Assembly: GCA_944326425.1 (NCBI GenBank)
Contig: CALVDX010000006.1
Location: 1-64,000, forward strand
DNA: 64,000 nt
DNA from: Candidatus Gastranaerophilales bacterium
GTDB lineage: Bacteria > Cyanobacteriota > Vampirovibrionia > Gastranaerophilales > Gastranaerophilaceae
Reading direction: 5' to 3'
The notes beneath the pieces were generated by a model. It was not told the DNA's origin. It saw only the letters and a program-made list of their open reading frames with translations, and made no database searches. Positions 25,250 through 33,016 of the stretch are shown one piece after another. Within the stretch, counting starts at the first letter, position 1, and every line of letters starts with the position of its first letter. Position numbers and translations under genes: made by a program.

Positions 25250-25834
25250 CTAATGTAATAATAATTCTAATACCTTATCAGAAAAGTAAAAATAAAAAAT
25301 ACAGATTATCACATATAATCCTGCAATAAGCAAACAGTAAAATTCATTATTAATAAAAGGAACTTTATAAATGGACAAATTATACTTTTCCCCTTTATAT
25401 AACAACCAGACACACGGAAACAATGTAAATAAAAGAATTGCATACTTGCCAAGACAAATACAATTAGCAGCCAGTATCACCAATCCTAATCCGCCGCCAT
25501 TACCAATATTTATTGTCAGATTTATGGAAAATAAATATAATAAAGCACCCAAAAAGAAAATAAATATAACAAAAAATTTGCCCGAAACAGGAGCTTGTTG
25601 TTTTAAAATACCGGAGAATAAAAAACTCAACAAAGAATATAAAAGTACAAACGGAAAAAAACATACACTCCAGAAATTAAAAAATCTTCCGGTAGCTATA
25701 AAAGAATTTCCGGTAAGCAAGAATAATACAGTAACCAAACAACCGGCAACCAGAAACATAAAGAATATTTCTCCTTGCCAAATAAGATAACTAAAACTTG
25801 CACTTTTTATTAATTGTTTTAAAGCAAATTTCAT
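25250..25834 (-). CDS. Five-helix membrane protein, cassette family C
   Basis: The 194-residue protein has five hydrophobic segments and starts MKFALKQLIKSASFSYLIWQ. GEKYNLSIYKVPFINNEFY near its end matches the equivalent place in family B, so B and C are homologous although overall similarity is low. It is divergent from lipase 2 and uses the same TTGTAA-17-TATATT-6-ATG promoter as family A. It may be the specific partner of lipase 2 as family A copy 1 is of lipase 1; this is inference from position. Confidence 0.7.
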   Translation of the reverse strand: MKFALKQLIKSASFSYLIWQGEIFFMFLVAGCLVTVLFLLTGNSFIATGRFFNFWSVCFFPFVLLYSLLSFLFSGILKQQAPVSGKFFVIFIFFLGALLYLFSINLTINIGNGGGLGLVILAANCICLGKYAILLFTLFPCVWLLYKGEKYNLSIYKVPFINNEFYCLLIAGLYVIICIFYFYFSDKVLELLLH

Positions 25835-25840
25835 AAAACA

Positions 25841-25891
25841 AATATATCATTTTTTTACTACTATTACAATCGCGTAAACGCGAAGAAAGGA
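25841..25891. promoter_or_regulatory. Divergent control module of family C and lipase 2
   Basis: The minus-strand -10 (25841-25846) and -35 (25864-25869) are followed on + by hairpin TCGCG-TAAA-CGCGA (25870-25883) and AGAAAGGA (25884-25891), 5 nt before the lipase 2 ATG. Confidence 0.6.
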
Positions 25892-25896
25892 TAATT

Positions 25897-26916
25897 ATGA
25901 CTGATTTTAAGTACGATACAAAACTTCATGAGGATGCAAGGCAGTGCTCAATGGTAGCCTACAATCCATCTATATACAAAATACAAAATGGATATAAATT
26001 AGTTGCAGCAAGCAAAGTAGACCCACATACGGGTTTCTCTGCTATTGCTCTTAGAAAAGACAATCAAATAATAATTGCATTTAGAGGTACTGAAAAGAAT
26101 GACAATAAAGACCTTGAAAATGATAAAATAATGGCTCTAGAAAAGAACATTCCATATCAAACATACGAAGGAATTAAATTTGTTAAAGAAATAATGAACA
26201 ATAAAGATTTTAATGGATGTAGCTATATATTTACAGGACATTCCTTAGGCGGAAGCCTTGCCCAATTTATTGCCGGAATACTAGGCGCACCAGCAATTAC
26301 TTTCAATGCATACGGCGTAAAAGATATACTGGATAAATTCAACATAAAATATAATAGTGAAAATATTATTAATTATTGCAACAGAAAAGATATTATAACC
26401 TGCATTAACGGTGACAACCATATTGGCAGAATCTATGAAATGAAATCCAAAGGTCATGGAATAGGTCTTTATGATCATTTCCTTGAAAACCAACAGCCTA
26501 TAAAAGAACAAAAAGAAATATCAAAATACGACTTAAATCTGAGAGGATCAATAAAAGAGTATTATAACCTGAATAAGCCAATAAAACAGGATGAAAACGA
26601 TACCAAATACTTGGGAAACACATCAGAATTATACGCTTCCAAAGTATTAGCAGCTATTTCACCGGCAAATTTTGGACAGCAAAATAAATCTAATCCTCAA
26701 TACAACTTTAATAACGAAACTTTTGGCGGATACAGAACACATAACGGAGGTCAGGTTTTTGTTAAAGAGTATAAACGGAAGGACGGTACAATTGTAAAAG
26801 CTCACTGGCGCGACTGGCCGGGAACTTTCGACCCCAATAAAAAACTTGTTGATATGAATGAACCGGAACTCGGACATGCCATTGATTTTTGGCTGGACGA
26901 AGATAAATACGCATAG
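25897..26916 (+). CDS. Class-3-type lipase / alpha-beta hydrolase, cassette copy 2
   Basis: The 339-residue paralogue of lipase 1 has the same first 15 residues (MTDFKYDTKLHEDAR) but a strongly diverged catalytic core. It has AFRGT (about 61-65), nucleophile S116 in FTGHSLGGSLAQF, D165 in NRKDIIT and H175 in GDNHIG. The variable linker differs from lipase 1. The last 73 residues (267-339) are identical, and their codons differ only silently. No signal peptide. The pattern of constant ends and variable core recalls polymorphic effectors. Membrane or lipid attack inside or outside the cell is inferred, not shown. Confidence 0.78.
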   Translation: MTDFKYDTKLHEDARQCSMVAYNPSIYKIQNGYKLVAASKVDPHTGFSAIALRKDNQIIIAFRGTEKNDNKDLENDKIMALEKNIPYQTYEGIKFVKEIMNNKDFNGCSYIFTGHSLGGSLAQFIAGILGAPAITFNAYGVKDILDKFNIKYNSENIINYCNRKDIITCINGDNHIGRIYEMKSKGHGIGLYDHFLENQQPIKEQKEISKYDLNLRGSIKEYYNLNKPIKQDENDTKYLGNTSELYASKVLAAISPANFGQQNKSNPQYNFNNETFGGYRTHNGGQVFVKEYKRKDGTIVKAHWRDWPGTFDPNKKLVDMNEPELGHAIDFWLDEDKYA

Positions 26917-26956
26917 TTCTATACCCTTTTACTCTTTTTCCTTTCTGCTTTTAAAA

Positions 26957-26990
26957 GCCTTGCAATATCCTTGCAGGGCTTTTTATTATT
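26957..26990. terminator. Terminator after lipase 2
   Basis: GCCTTGCAA / TTGCAGGGC stem with a 5-nt loop and TTTTTATTATT, a copy of the one at 23561. Confidence 0.85.
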
Positions 26991-26996
26991 GAGCTA

Positions 26997-27578
26997 TTAA
27001 AATCGCACCATAAAACTTGCAGCAAGCACACAAATCAATATACAAATTAAAAGGTAAATAACAAGAGAATACAAAATCGTTTTAAGATAAAACCCGTTAT
27101 TTACAAACGGTTCAACAGTTGTCGATATATTATACTTTTTCTCACGATACCTCAATACAATATACGGTACCAGATTGAGCAAGATAAATCCCCAGAAAAG
27201 TAAAATGATACTAAATACCCCCATAATAACAACGGCCCCTCCGCCAAATGTCATAGCACTTTCATCAAAAGCAAAAAGGCGATAAAGAATAAAAAGAACC
27301 GCAAAATTAAACAAAACAAATCCTTTTTTATACAACCATGTTTTTACGCCTATGTACAAAGCAATCATAAATGTTAAAAACGTATACAATATAACATAGG
27401 GCAGAAAAAGCAAAGAACAAAAAATACTTGAAAATATCGATGTATATATGTCAATAAAAAAGCACCCTATTACCACGCTTATCACCGCCGCAGCGACCAT
27501 TACCGCAAAAACCAGCCCCTGATGCGCGGCAAAGTAAAAACTTGGTTTATCAAATATATCATCCAAATTAAATTTCAC
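26997..27578 (-). CDS. Five-helix membrane protein, cassette family B (copy 2)
   Basis: The 193-residue paralogue of 23601-24173 is nearly identical in its last 70 residues. It starts with GTG at 27578. TATTAT ends 6 nt before that GTG and TTGTGA lies 17 bp further up, the same geometry as the family A and C promoters. There is no ribosome binding site. Convergent with lipase 2 across the terminator. Same inferred role as the other membrane proteins of the island. Confidence 0.7.
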   Translation of the reverse strand: MKFNLDDIFDKPSFYFAAHQGLVFAVMVAAAVISVVIGCFFIDIYTSIFSSIFCSLLFLPYVILYTFLTFMIALYIGVKTWLYKKGFVLFNFAVLFILYRLFAFDESAMTFGGGAVVIMGVFSIILLFWGFILLNLVPYIVLRYREKKYNISTTVEPFVNNGFYLKTILYSLVIYLLICILICVLAASFMVRF

Positions 27579-27584
27579 AAAACA

Positions 27585-27613
27585 ATAATATCATTTTTTT
27601 ACTACAGTCACAA
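27585..27613 (-). promoter_or_regulatory. Leaderless promoter of family B copy 2
   Basis: Minus-strand TTGTGA (27613-27608), 17 bp, TATTAT (27590-27585), 6 nt, GTG start. On + the hairpin and AGAAAGGA part of the module are degenerate here. Confidence 0.5.
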
Positions 27614-27717
27614 CCTGCATCATAAAATAAAGAAATGCCAGCACAAAAATTTTATTGAAAAAAGCACGCACTGATAAATATTTTTATTATATAATTTCAG
27701 TTTTTGACATTTTGTAT

Positions 27718-27723
27718 TAAAAT
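27718..27723 (+). promoter_or_regulatory. -10 element of radA, leaderless geometry
   Basis: TAAAAT ends 6 nt (TAAACT) before the radA ATG. No Shine-Dalgarno sequence is present. Confidence 0.4.
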
Positions 27724-27729
27724 TAAACT

Positions 27730-29103
27730 ATGGCAAAGGTTAAATCAAAATACGTATGTCAACAATGCGGGTATGAATCAGCCGGCTATCTGGGCAAATG
27801 TCCGGAATGCGGTTCTTGGGGGAGTTTTGTAGAGGAAATTACCAAACAACCAACAGCAAACGAACGCAAAGTCATAACTATAATGGATGATACCCCGCCT
27901 ATGAAAATTAATGACATCGTCACAAACTCCGAAACACGTTTTGGAACAAATATATCAGAGTTTGACAGAGTACTAGGCGGCGGGATTGTTCAGGGTTCCG
28001 TTATCCTTATTGCAGGCGATCCGGGTATAGGCAAATCCACCCTTCTCCTGCAAACAGGCGGCACTCTTTCCGCTCACGGCAGAAAAATCCTCTACATCTC
28101 GGCAGAAGAATCCTTAAGCCAGATTAAACTAAGGGCAGAGCGGCTCAAAGTGAATGCAGATAATCTGTACATCTATTCCCAAACCAACCTTGACGCAATA
28201 AGACGCCGGATTGAGGAAAGCAAGCCTGATTTAGTAATCATTGACAGTATTCAGGCAATATATTCGGATGACATCCAGAGTTCGGCAGGCAGCGTAAGCC
28301 AGATTAAAGAATGCTGCAATTCGCTGATTAATATTGCCAAAACCCTCAATATTGCAATAATTGTAATCGGGCACGTCACCAAAGAAGGCAACATCGCAGG
28401 GCCAAAAGTCCTTGAACACATGGTTGACGCTGTAATCCAGTTTGAAGGCGATAAATACAAATCCCACCGGATTTTACGTTCAATAAAAAACCGTTTCGGC
28501 AACACTTCCGAAGTCGGAATTTTTGAAATGGAAGAAAACGGATTAAGAGAAATCACAAACCCAAGTGAATTATTTATTAAAGACTTAGACAGCATACAGG
28601 CGCCGGGGAGTGTCACAATTGTAACCAACGAGGGCTCACGCCCGCTTTTAGTCGAGATTCAGGCGCTCGTCGGAACAACTCCATATCCGACGCCGCGCCG
28701 GATTGCAAACGGCGTAGACACCGGACGCGTACACCAGATTCTTGCAGTCCTTGAAAAACGTGTGGGGCTGAATCTCTCCAAGCAAGACGTTTATGTAAAC
28801 GTAATCGGCGGGATGGATATAACGGAAACAGCCGCAGACTTAGGTATTGCGCTTGCCATAACCACCTGCGCAAGGGATATTATAATGGACAAGTTCACTG
28901 CAATTGTTGGAGAAATCGGACTTTCCGGCGAAATCAGACCGGTAAGCAATATTGAAAAACGCATAATTGAAGCCCAAAAACTAGGATTCAAACGCATCAT
29001 AATCCCGCAGTCTAACCCGATAAACAAAGATATTCAGGGTATTGAGGTAATTAAGGTTAAAACTATTCTTGATGCGTTTAACAAAGGCTTGACGAGGGAA
29101 TAA
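27730..29103 (+). CDS. radA: DNA repair protein RadA (Sms)
   Basis: The 457-residue protein has a four-Cys zinc finger (C10, C13, C24, C27), a RecA-like ATPase with Walker A GDPGIGKST (about 97-105), the RadA-specific KNRFG motif (about 255), and a C-terminal Lon-protease-like domain with IGGMDITETAADLGIA. RadA is a hexameric branch-migration helicase in homologous recombination. Full family length. rsmE and a CCA-type nucleotidyltransferase gene follow with 2-nt spacing and a 17-nt overlap, so the three probably form one operon. Confidence 0.98.
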   Translation: MAKVKSKYVCQQCGYESAGYLGKCPECGSWGSFVEEITKQPTANERKVITIMDDTPPMKINDIVTNSETRFGTNISEFDRVLGGGIVQGSVILIAGDPGIGKSTLLLQTGGTLSAHGRKILYISAEESLSQIKLRAERLKVNADNLYIYSQTNLDAIRRRIEESKPDLVIIDSIQAIYSDDIQSSAGSVSQIKECCNSLINIAKTLNIAIIVIGHVTKEGNIAGPKVLEHMVDAVIQFEGDKYKSHRILRSIKNRFGNTSEVGIFEMEENGLREITNPSELFIKDLDSIQAPGSVTIVTNEGSRPLLVEIQALVGTTPYPTPRRIANGVDTGRVHQILAVLEKRVGLNLSKQDVYVNVIGGMDITETAADLGIALAITTCARDIIMDKFTAIVGEIGLSGEIRPVSNIEKRIIEAQKLGFKRIIIPQSNPINKDIQGIEVIKVKTILDAFNKGLTRE

Positions 29104-29105
29104 CA

Positions 29106-29837
29106 ATGCCGCACTTTTTTATTAATTCTTATGATATAAACGGCGAAACCATAACAATCACGGACAAAGACAACTATAACCACATTGCAAAGTCTCTTCG
29201 CGCACGGATTGGGGAAGAAATAAAACTTTGCAGCGAAAATGAAATTGTGTACAGGTGTAAGATTACGGCAATCACAAAATCAGAAATCACCGCACAAATA
29301 CTGTCAGAAGAGAAATCCACCCGCAAACTGCCATTTGATTTAACGCTTGCGCAATCCCCGCTCAGGAGTGATGCGCAGTTAACACTTGTAGAAAAGGCTA
29401 CAGAACTCGGCGTAAACAGGATTTATCCGGTATATACGGATAATTGCGCGCTGCCTAAAGAAGCAGCAGCCGCGAAAAGGGAAAAATGGCAAAGAACAAT
29501 GTTTGAAGCTTCCAAGCAGTGCGAACGCGCTGATATTCCGGTATGTGAGGAACTTACGACATTTGATAAACTCACGCTTAAAGAGTTTGATAAAGTAATT
29601 GTTTACGCAGAGCGGCTGGAGGAAATGAGCCTTAAGGAATATATCGAACAATCGCCGATAAAAGAAAACGACAGAATCCTTGTTATAATCGGACCTGAAG
29701 GCGGATTTTCGGACAGAGAATTTGAGTGGTTTAAAACTCAAAAACTCCCGCTTGTAACCCTCGGCAAACTTATATTAAAAGCAGAAACAGCGGCAATCGT
29801 CGGACTTGGAAATTTAATTTATGGATATTCAAAATAG
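29106..29837 (+). CDS. rsmE: 16S rRNA m3U1498 methyltransferase RsmE
   Basis: The 243-residue SPOUT-family methyltransferase has an N-terminal PUA-like part (HIAKSLRARIGEEIKLC) and the C-terminal knotted fold with VIIGPEGGFSDREFEW and LGKLILKAETAAIVGL, which bind S-adenosylmethionine. It methylates U1498 of 16S rRNA. It starts 2 nt after radA and its last 17 nt overlap the next gene. Confidence 0.93.
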   Translation: MPHFFINSYDINGETITITDKDNYNHIAKSLRARIGEEIKLCSENEIVYRCKITAITKSEITAQILSEEKSTRKLPFDLTLAQSPLRSDAQLTLVEKATELGVNRIYPVYTDNCALPKEAAAAKREKWQRTMFEASKQCERADIPVCEELTTFDKLTLKEFDKVIVYAERLEEMSLKEYIEQSPIKENDRILVIIGPEGGFSDREFEWFKTQKLPLVTLGKLILKAETAAIVGLGNLIYGYSK

Positions 29838-31209
29838 TTTAATCATTGATACCTTAAAAAATTGCAGCAGGGAAGTTTACCTTGTCGGCGGTTCGGTACG
29901 CGACGCGCTCCTGAATAGAAAGACGTATGACAATGATATAATCATTGCAGACGAAGATGCAAGAACTTTTGCGCAAAATTTAGCCCAAACCCTTGATGCT
30001 GTTTTTATTCCGCTTGATGAAGAAAACAAGATTTACAGACTTGTAATGAAGGACAAGGTTAACTACATTGACATAACCAATCCGGTTGAAGGAAGCCTTG
30101 AAAAAGACATTATGAGGCGGGATTTTACGATAAACTCCATTGTCCTAAACATTAAAACAGGCGAAATTATTGACCTAACGGGCGGCGAAGAAGATTTAAA
30201 AAACAGCATTATACGGATGATTAAGCCCGAAAACTTTGACGACGACCCGCTCAGAATGCTGAGGGCGTTCAGATTTGAGAGTGCTATGGGGTTTGACATT
30301 GAACCGCAGACAATTGAAGCAATCAAATCACGTGTCAATCTGATATCAAAACCTGCAGTAGAGCGGATTAACTGCGAAATTCTAAAGCTTTTTGAAGGAA
30401 AATATACGGTAAAAGCTTTGTTTTCAATGGACGAAACGGGACTGCTGGAACTTATTTTTCCGCCAATAATTGATGTAAAAAAAGTTCCGCCAAATACACA
30501 CCATCATCTTGATTTATTCCACCATTCCGTAGAAGTTGTTAACCGGATTCAACAATTATATGAAATAGCTCCCGCAGCCGTAAAAGAACATCTTGAGGCA
30601 CACGATTTCGGCGGAGCCGCAAGACTGGGGCATTTAAAACTTGCGGGTTTTCTACATGATATAGGGAAATTTCAAACCTGGACAATCGAAGAGAGCGGAC
30701 GGCACAGATTTATCAAACACGATGATATAGGCGCAAAGATGGCTGATACACTATTAAAGAAGATGCATTTTTCTAAAAAACAGATTGAATACATTATAAA
30801 AATGATTAAATTACACATTTACCCGTCGAGTGTTATTCAGGCGCCGAATCTGTCTGAAAAACACTATACCCGTTACATTCGCAAAATGGAAAACGATGTA
30901 ATTGATAACATTATTCTTGCAAAAGCCGACCGGCTGTCTGCGCAGGGCCCCGCAATTACACCCGAAATACTTGCAAATAACCTGAACGGGCTTGATAAGA
31001 TGCTTAATTACTATTTAAGTATCAAAGACACTCTTAAACCACTCCCGAAACTCATTGACGGCAAAGAAATTATGGAAATCTTAAACATCAAGCCCTCGCC
31101 CAAACTCGGGGAAATAGTAGACGCGCTGAAAGAAGCCCAAATTTCGGGGGATGTTAATACCAAAGAAGAAGCTGTTGAATTTGTAAAAGGATATAAGACT
31201 AGGCAGTAA
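29821..31209 (+). CDS. CCA-adding / poly(A) polymerase family nucleotidyltransferase with HD domain
   Basis: The 462-residue class II nucleotidyltransferase has VGGSVRDALLNR (residues about 21-32), the DxD-type site as YDNDIIIA, RRDFTINSI, and DDPLRMLRAFRFE in the head and neck. An HD domain with GFLHDIGKFQTW (about 277-288) follows. It should add CCA to tRNA 3' ends; poly(A) or A-adding activity cannot be told apart by eye. It overlaps rsmE by 17 nt and converges on the Ycf45-like gene with an 11-nt overlap. The first acidic residue of the usual DxD is flanked by Asn (NDI), which fits known variants. Confidence 0.88.
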   Translation: MDIQNSLIIDTLKNCSREVYLVGGSVRDALLNRKTYDNDIIIADEDARTFAQNLAQTLDAVFIPLDEENKIYRLVMKDKVNYIDITNPVEGSLEKDIMRRDFTINSIVLNIKTGEIIDLTGGEEDLKNSIIRMIKPENFDDDPLRMLRAFRFESAMGFDIEPQTIEAIKSRVNLISKPAVERINCEILKLFEGKYTVKALFSMDETGLLELIFPPIIDVKKVPPNTHHHLDLFHHSVEVVNRIQQLYEIAPAAVKEHLEAHDFGGAARLGHLKLAGFLHDIGKFQTWTIEESGRHRFIKHDDIGAKMADTLLKKMHFSKKQIEYIIKMIKLHIYPSSVIQAPNLSEKHYTRYIRKMENDVIDNIILAKADRLSAQGPAITPEILANNLNGLDKMLNYYLSIKDTLKPLPKLIDGKEIMEILNIKPSPKLGEIVDALKEAQISGDVNTKEEAVEFVKGYKTRQ

Positions 31210-32809
31210 ATTCCTTGCCGCCTACTATTCTAAGGTGGCGGTTAGAGCCTTCGCCCACAGATTTACTTTCAAGGTTGTGTTGTTCAACAAGTTCATGCTG
31301 AAGTTTTCGTATATGCTGGTTTTGCGGTGAGAGTTCGATGTGTTCAGCACCCGCAAGGATTTTATTAATAGCCGCCTTAGCCTCATCCAGAGCACGTTCA
31401 GCGTCATCGCAATACCCCTGTAGTTTTTCTGCCTGATTTTGCAGGTCAAGCGCCTCCTTCATAACTTTTTGGATTTGTGCCATAGAGTTTGTTTTTACGT
31501 AGAAAATTTGCAGCCGGTAATCGTTTGCCGTTGATAACACTTTTGCCCCGCCCTTTGCAAAATTTTTATGTGCAATTACAAGGTCTGCATCGTCAATATT
31601 ACGGGTAATTTCTACGTTCAAATCCAAACGCTCAATAATTTTTTCAACAATCGTTCTTGATACCGCATAAAGATAAATCTTCTTAAACGGTTTCATATCT
31701 TCGACATACTGTTTGCGGTTAAACGAGAATTTAAGACTGTCAGAAGGCTCGGGCAGAATTTTTTCCTCAATCTTGTTAATATGTTCAGCAACCGTCTGTA
31801 CCGGAGTTTCTGCCTTTTGCGGTTCTTCATATGCTTTATCAACTTTGCGGATTTCCGGTCTAATCGGCCAGCCGCGTAGAATATAATCTACTGCTTCTGC
31901 CGCATCTTTATAAACGGCAAGCGTGTTTCTATCAATAATTTCTATTACAATATCAAATGTCGGCTGTTTTTCACGCTCCAGAACAGTTTTTTGCGACCCT
32001 CTGCGTTTTGCTTCATCGTCGCCTAATGTAACCGATTGAACACCGCCTACAAGGTCTGAAAGTGTCGGGTTTTTGATAAGGCTTTCAAGGCTGTTGCCAT
32101 GCGCCGTTGCAATAAGCATAACACCGCGTTCCGCGATTGTTCTTGCTGCCTGTGCCTCAGCTTCAGTACCGATTTCATCGACAACAATAACTTCAGGCGT
32201 GTGGTTTTCAACCGCCTCAATCATTATATCTTTCTGGTATTCCGGCTGACGCACCTGCATACGCCGCGCACAACCGATTGCGGGATGCGGAGTATCACCG
32301 TCGCCGGCTATTTCGTTTGATGTATCAACAATAACAACCCGTTTGCCCAATTCATCGGCAACAAGACGGGAAATTTCCCTCAATTTTGTAGTCTTACCAA
32401 CCCCCGGACGTCCTAAAAACAAAATACTTTTACCAAGTAAGCATATATCCTTTATGCAAGCGATTGTTCCTGTAATAACACGGCCTATACGACAAGTTAA
32501 ACCCACTACCTTCCCCTGCCTGTTTCTTATTGCACTAATCCGGTGCAGGGTCCCGGGTATCCCCGAACGATTGTCTGATGTAAACTCTTGAAGATGACTT
32601 GTGATAAAGTTAATATCGTCCTCTGTAATCTCTTCACAGCCGATACGCTCAATTTTGCCGCCCGCATGCCTGATTTCCGGTACTCTCCCTATGTCAAGCA
32701 CTATCTCAATTACATCTTCCAGCTGGTCGTGCGTAACATTTCGGACAATTTTGTCAGGCATTATCGCTAACATTTTGTCTAGGTCATTATGGAATTGTAT
32801 CTCATTCAT
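31199..32809 (-). CDS. Ycf45-like AAA ATPase with R3H domain
   Basis: The 536-residue protein has a SpoIIIAA-like P-loop ATPase with FLGRPGVGKTTKLREI (Walker A, about 132-140) and EVIVVDEIGTEAEAQAA (Walker B, about 208-216). A linker and a C-terminal R3H domain (about 478-533; KLQHELVEQHNLES, SNRHLRIVG) follow. This arrangement is typical of Ycf45 proteins of Cyanobacteria and plastids, which is the best taxonomic marker in the window. R3H domains bind single-stranded nucleic acid; the cellular role is unclear. TATTAT lies 5 nt before the ATG. Confidence 0.88.
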   Translation of the reverse strand: MNEIQFHNDLDKMLAIMPDKIVRNVTHDQLEDVIEIVLDIGRVPEIRHAGGKIERIGCEEITEDDINFITSHLQEFTSDNRSGIPGTLHRISAIRNRQGKVVGLTCRIGRVITGTIACIKDICLLGKSILFLGRPGVGKTTKLREISRLVADELGKRVVIVDTSNEIAGDGDTPHPAIGCARRMQVRQPEYQKDIMIEAVENHTPEVIVVDEIGTEAEAQAARTIAERGVMLIATAHGNSLESLIKNPTLSDLVGGVQSVTLGDDEAKRRGSQKTVLEREKQPTFDIVIEIIDRNTLAVYKDAAEAVDYILRGWPIRPEIRKVDKAYEEPQKAETPVQTVAEHINKIEEKILPEPSDSLKFSFNRKQYVEDMKPFKKIYLYAVSRTIVEKIIERLDLNVEITRNIDDADLVIAHKNFAKGGAKVLSTANDYRLQIFYVKTNSMAQIQKVMKEALDLQNQAEKLQGYCDDAERALDEAKAAINKILAGAEHIELSPQNQHIRKLQHELVEQHNLESKSVGEGSNRHLRIVGGKEFTA

Positions 32810-32928
32810 TATATATAATATGCCTTTCTGGTTGGCTGAAACGGCTTATTAAGTTTTTAAATTTAATCTCCCTATATAATTATTATACCACATTACAATA
32901 ATTTTATAACAGGCTTAACATTTTGCAA

Positions 32929-33010
32929 AAAAGATAAATCTTAAAACCGCTAAAATGGTTGTCCAACAATGGTTTTAGCGTATAAGTTTAGAGATTTTTA
33001 TCTTAAAACA
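32929..33010 (-). terminator. Terminator of glgA (long compound hairpin)
   Basis: Nested inverted repeats: outer AAGATAAA / TTTATCTT and inner CGCTAAAA / TTTTAGCG with GTTG/CAAC at the tip. On the minus strand they end in TTTTTT at 32934-32929, directly after the glgA stop. Confidence 0.7.
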
Positions 33011-33016
33011 TACCCG

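Noticed and set aside
22476-26916. Type VI secretion phospholipase effectors
   Set aside because: No VgrG, PAAR, Hcp or other secretion genes in the window, and the partner proteins are multi-helix membrane proteins rather than lipoproteins. The delivery route stays open.
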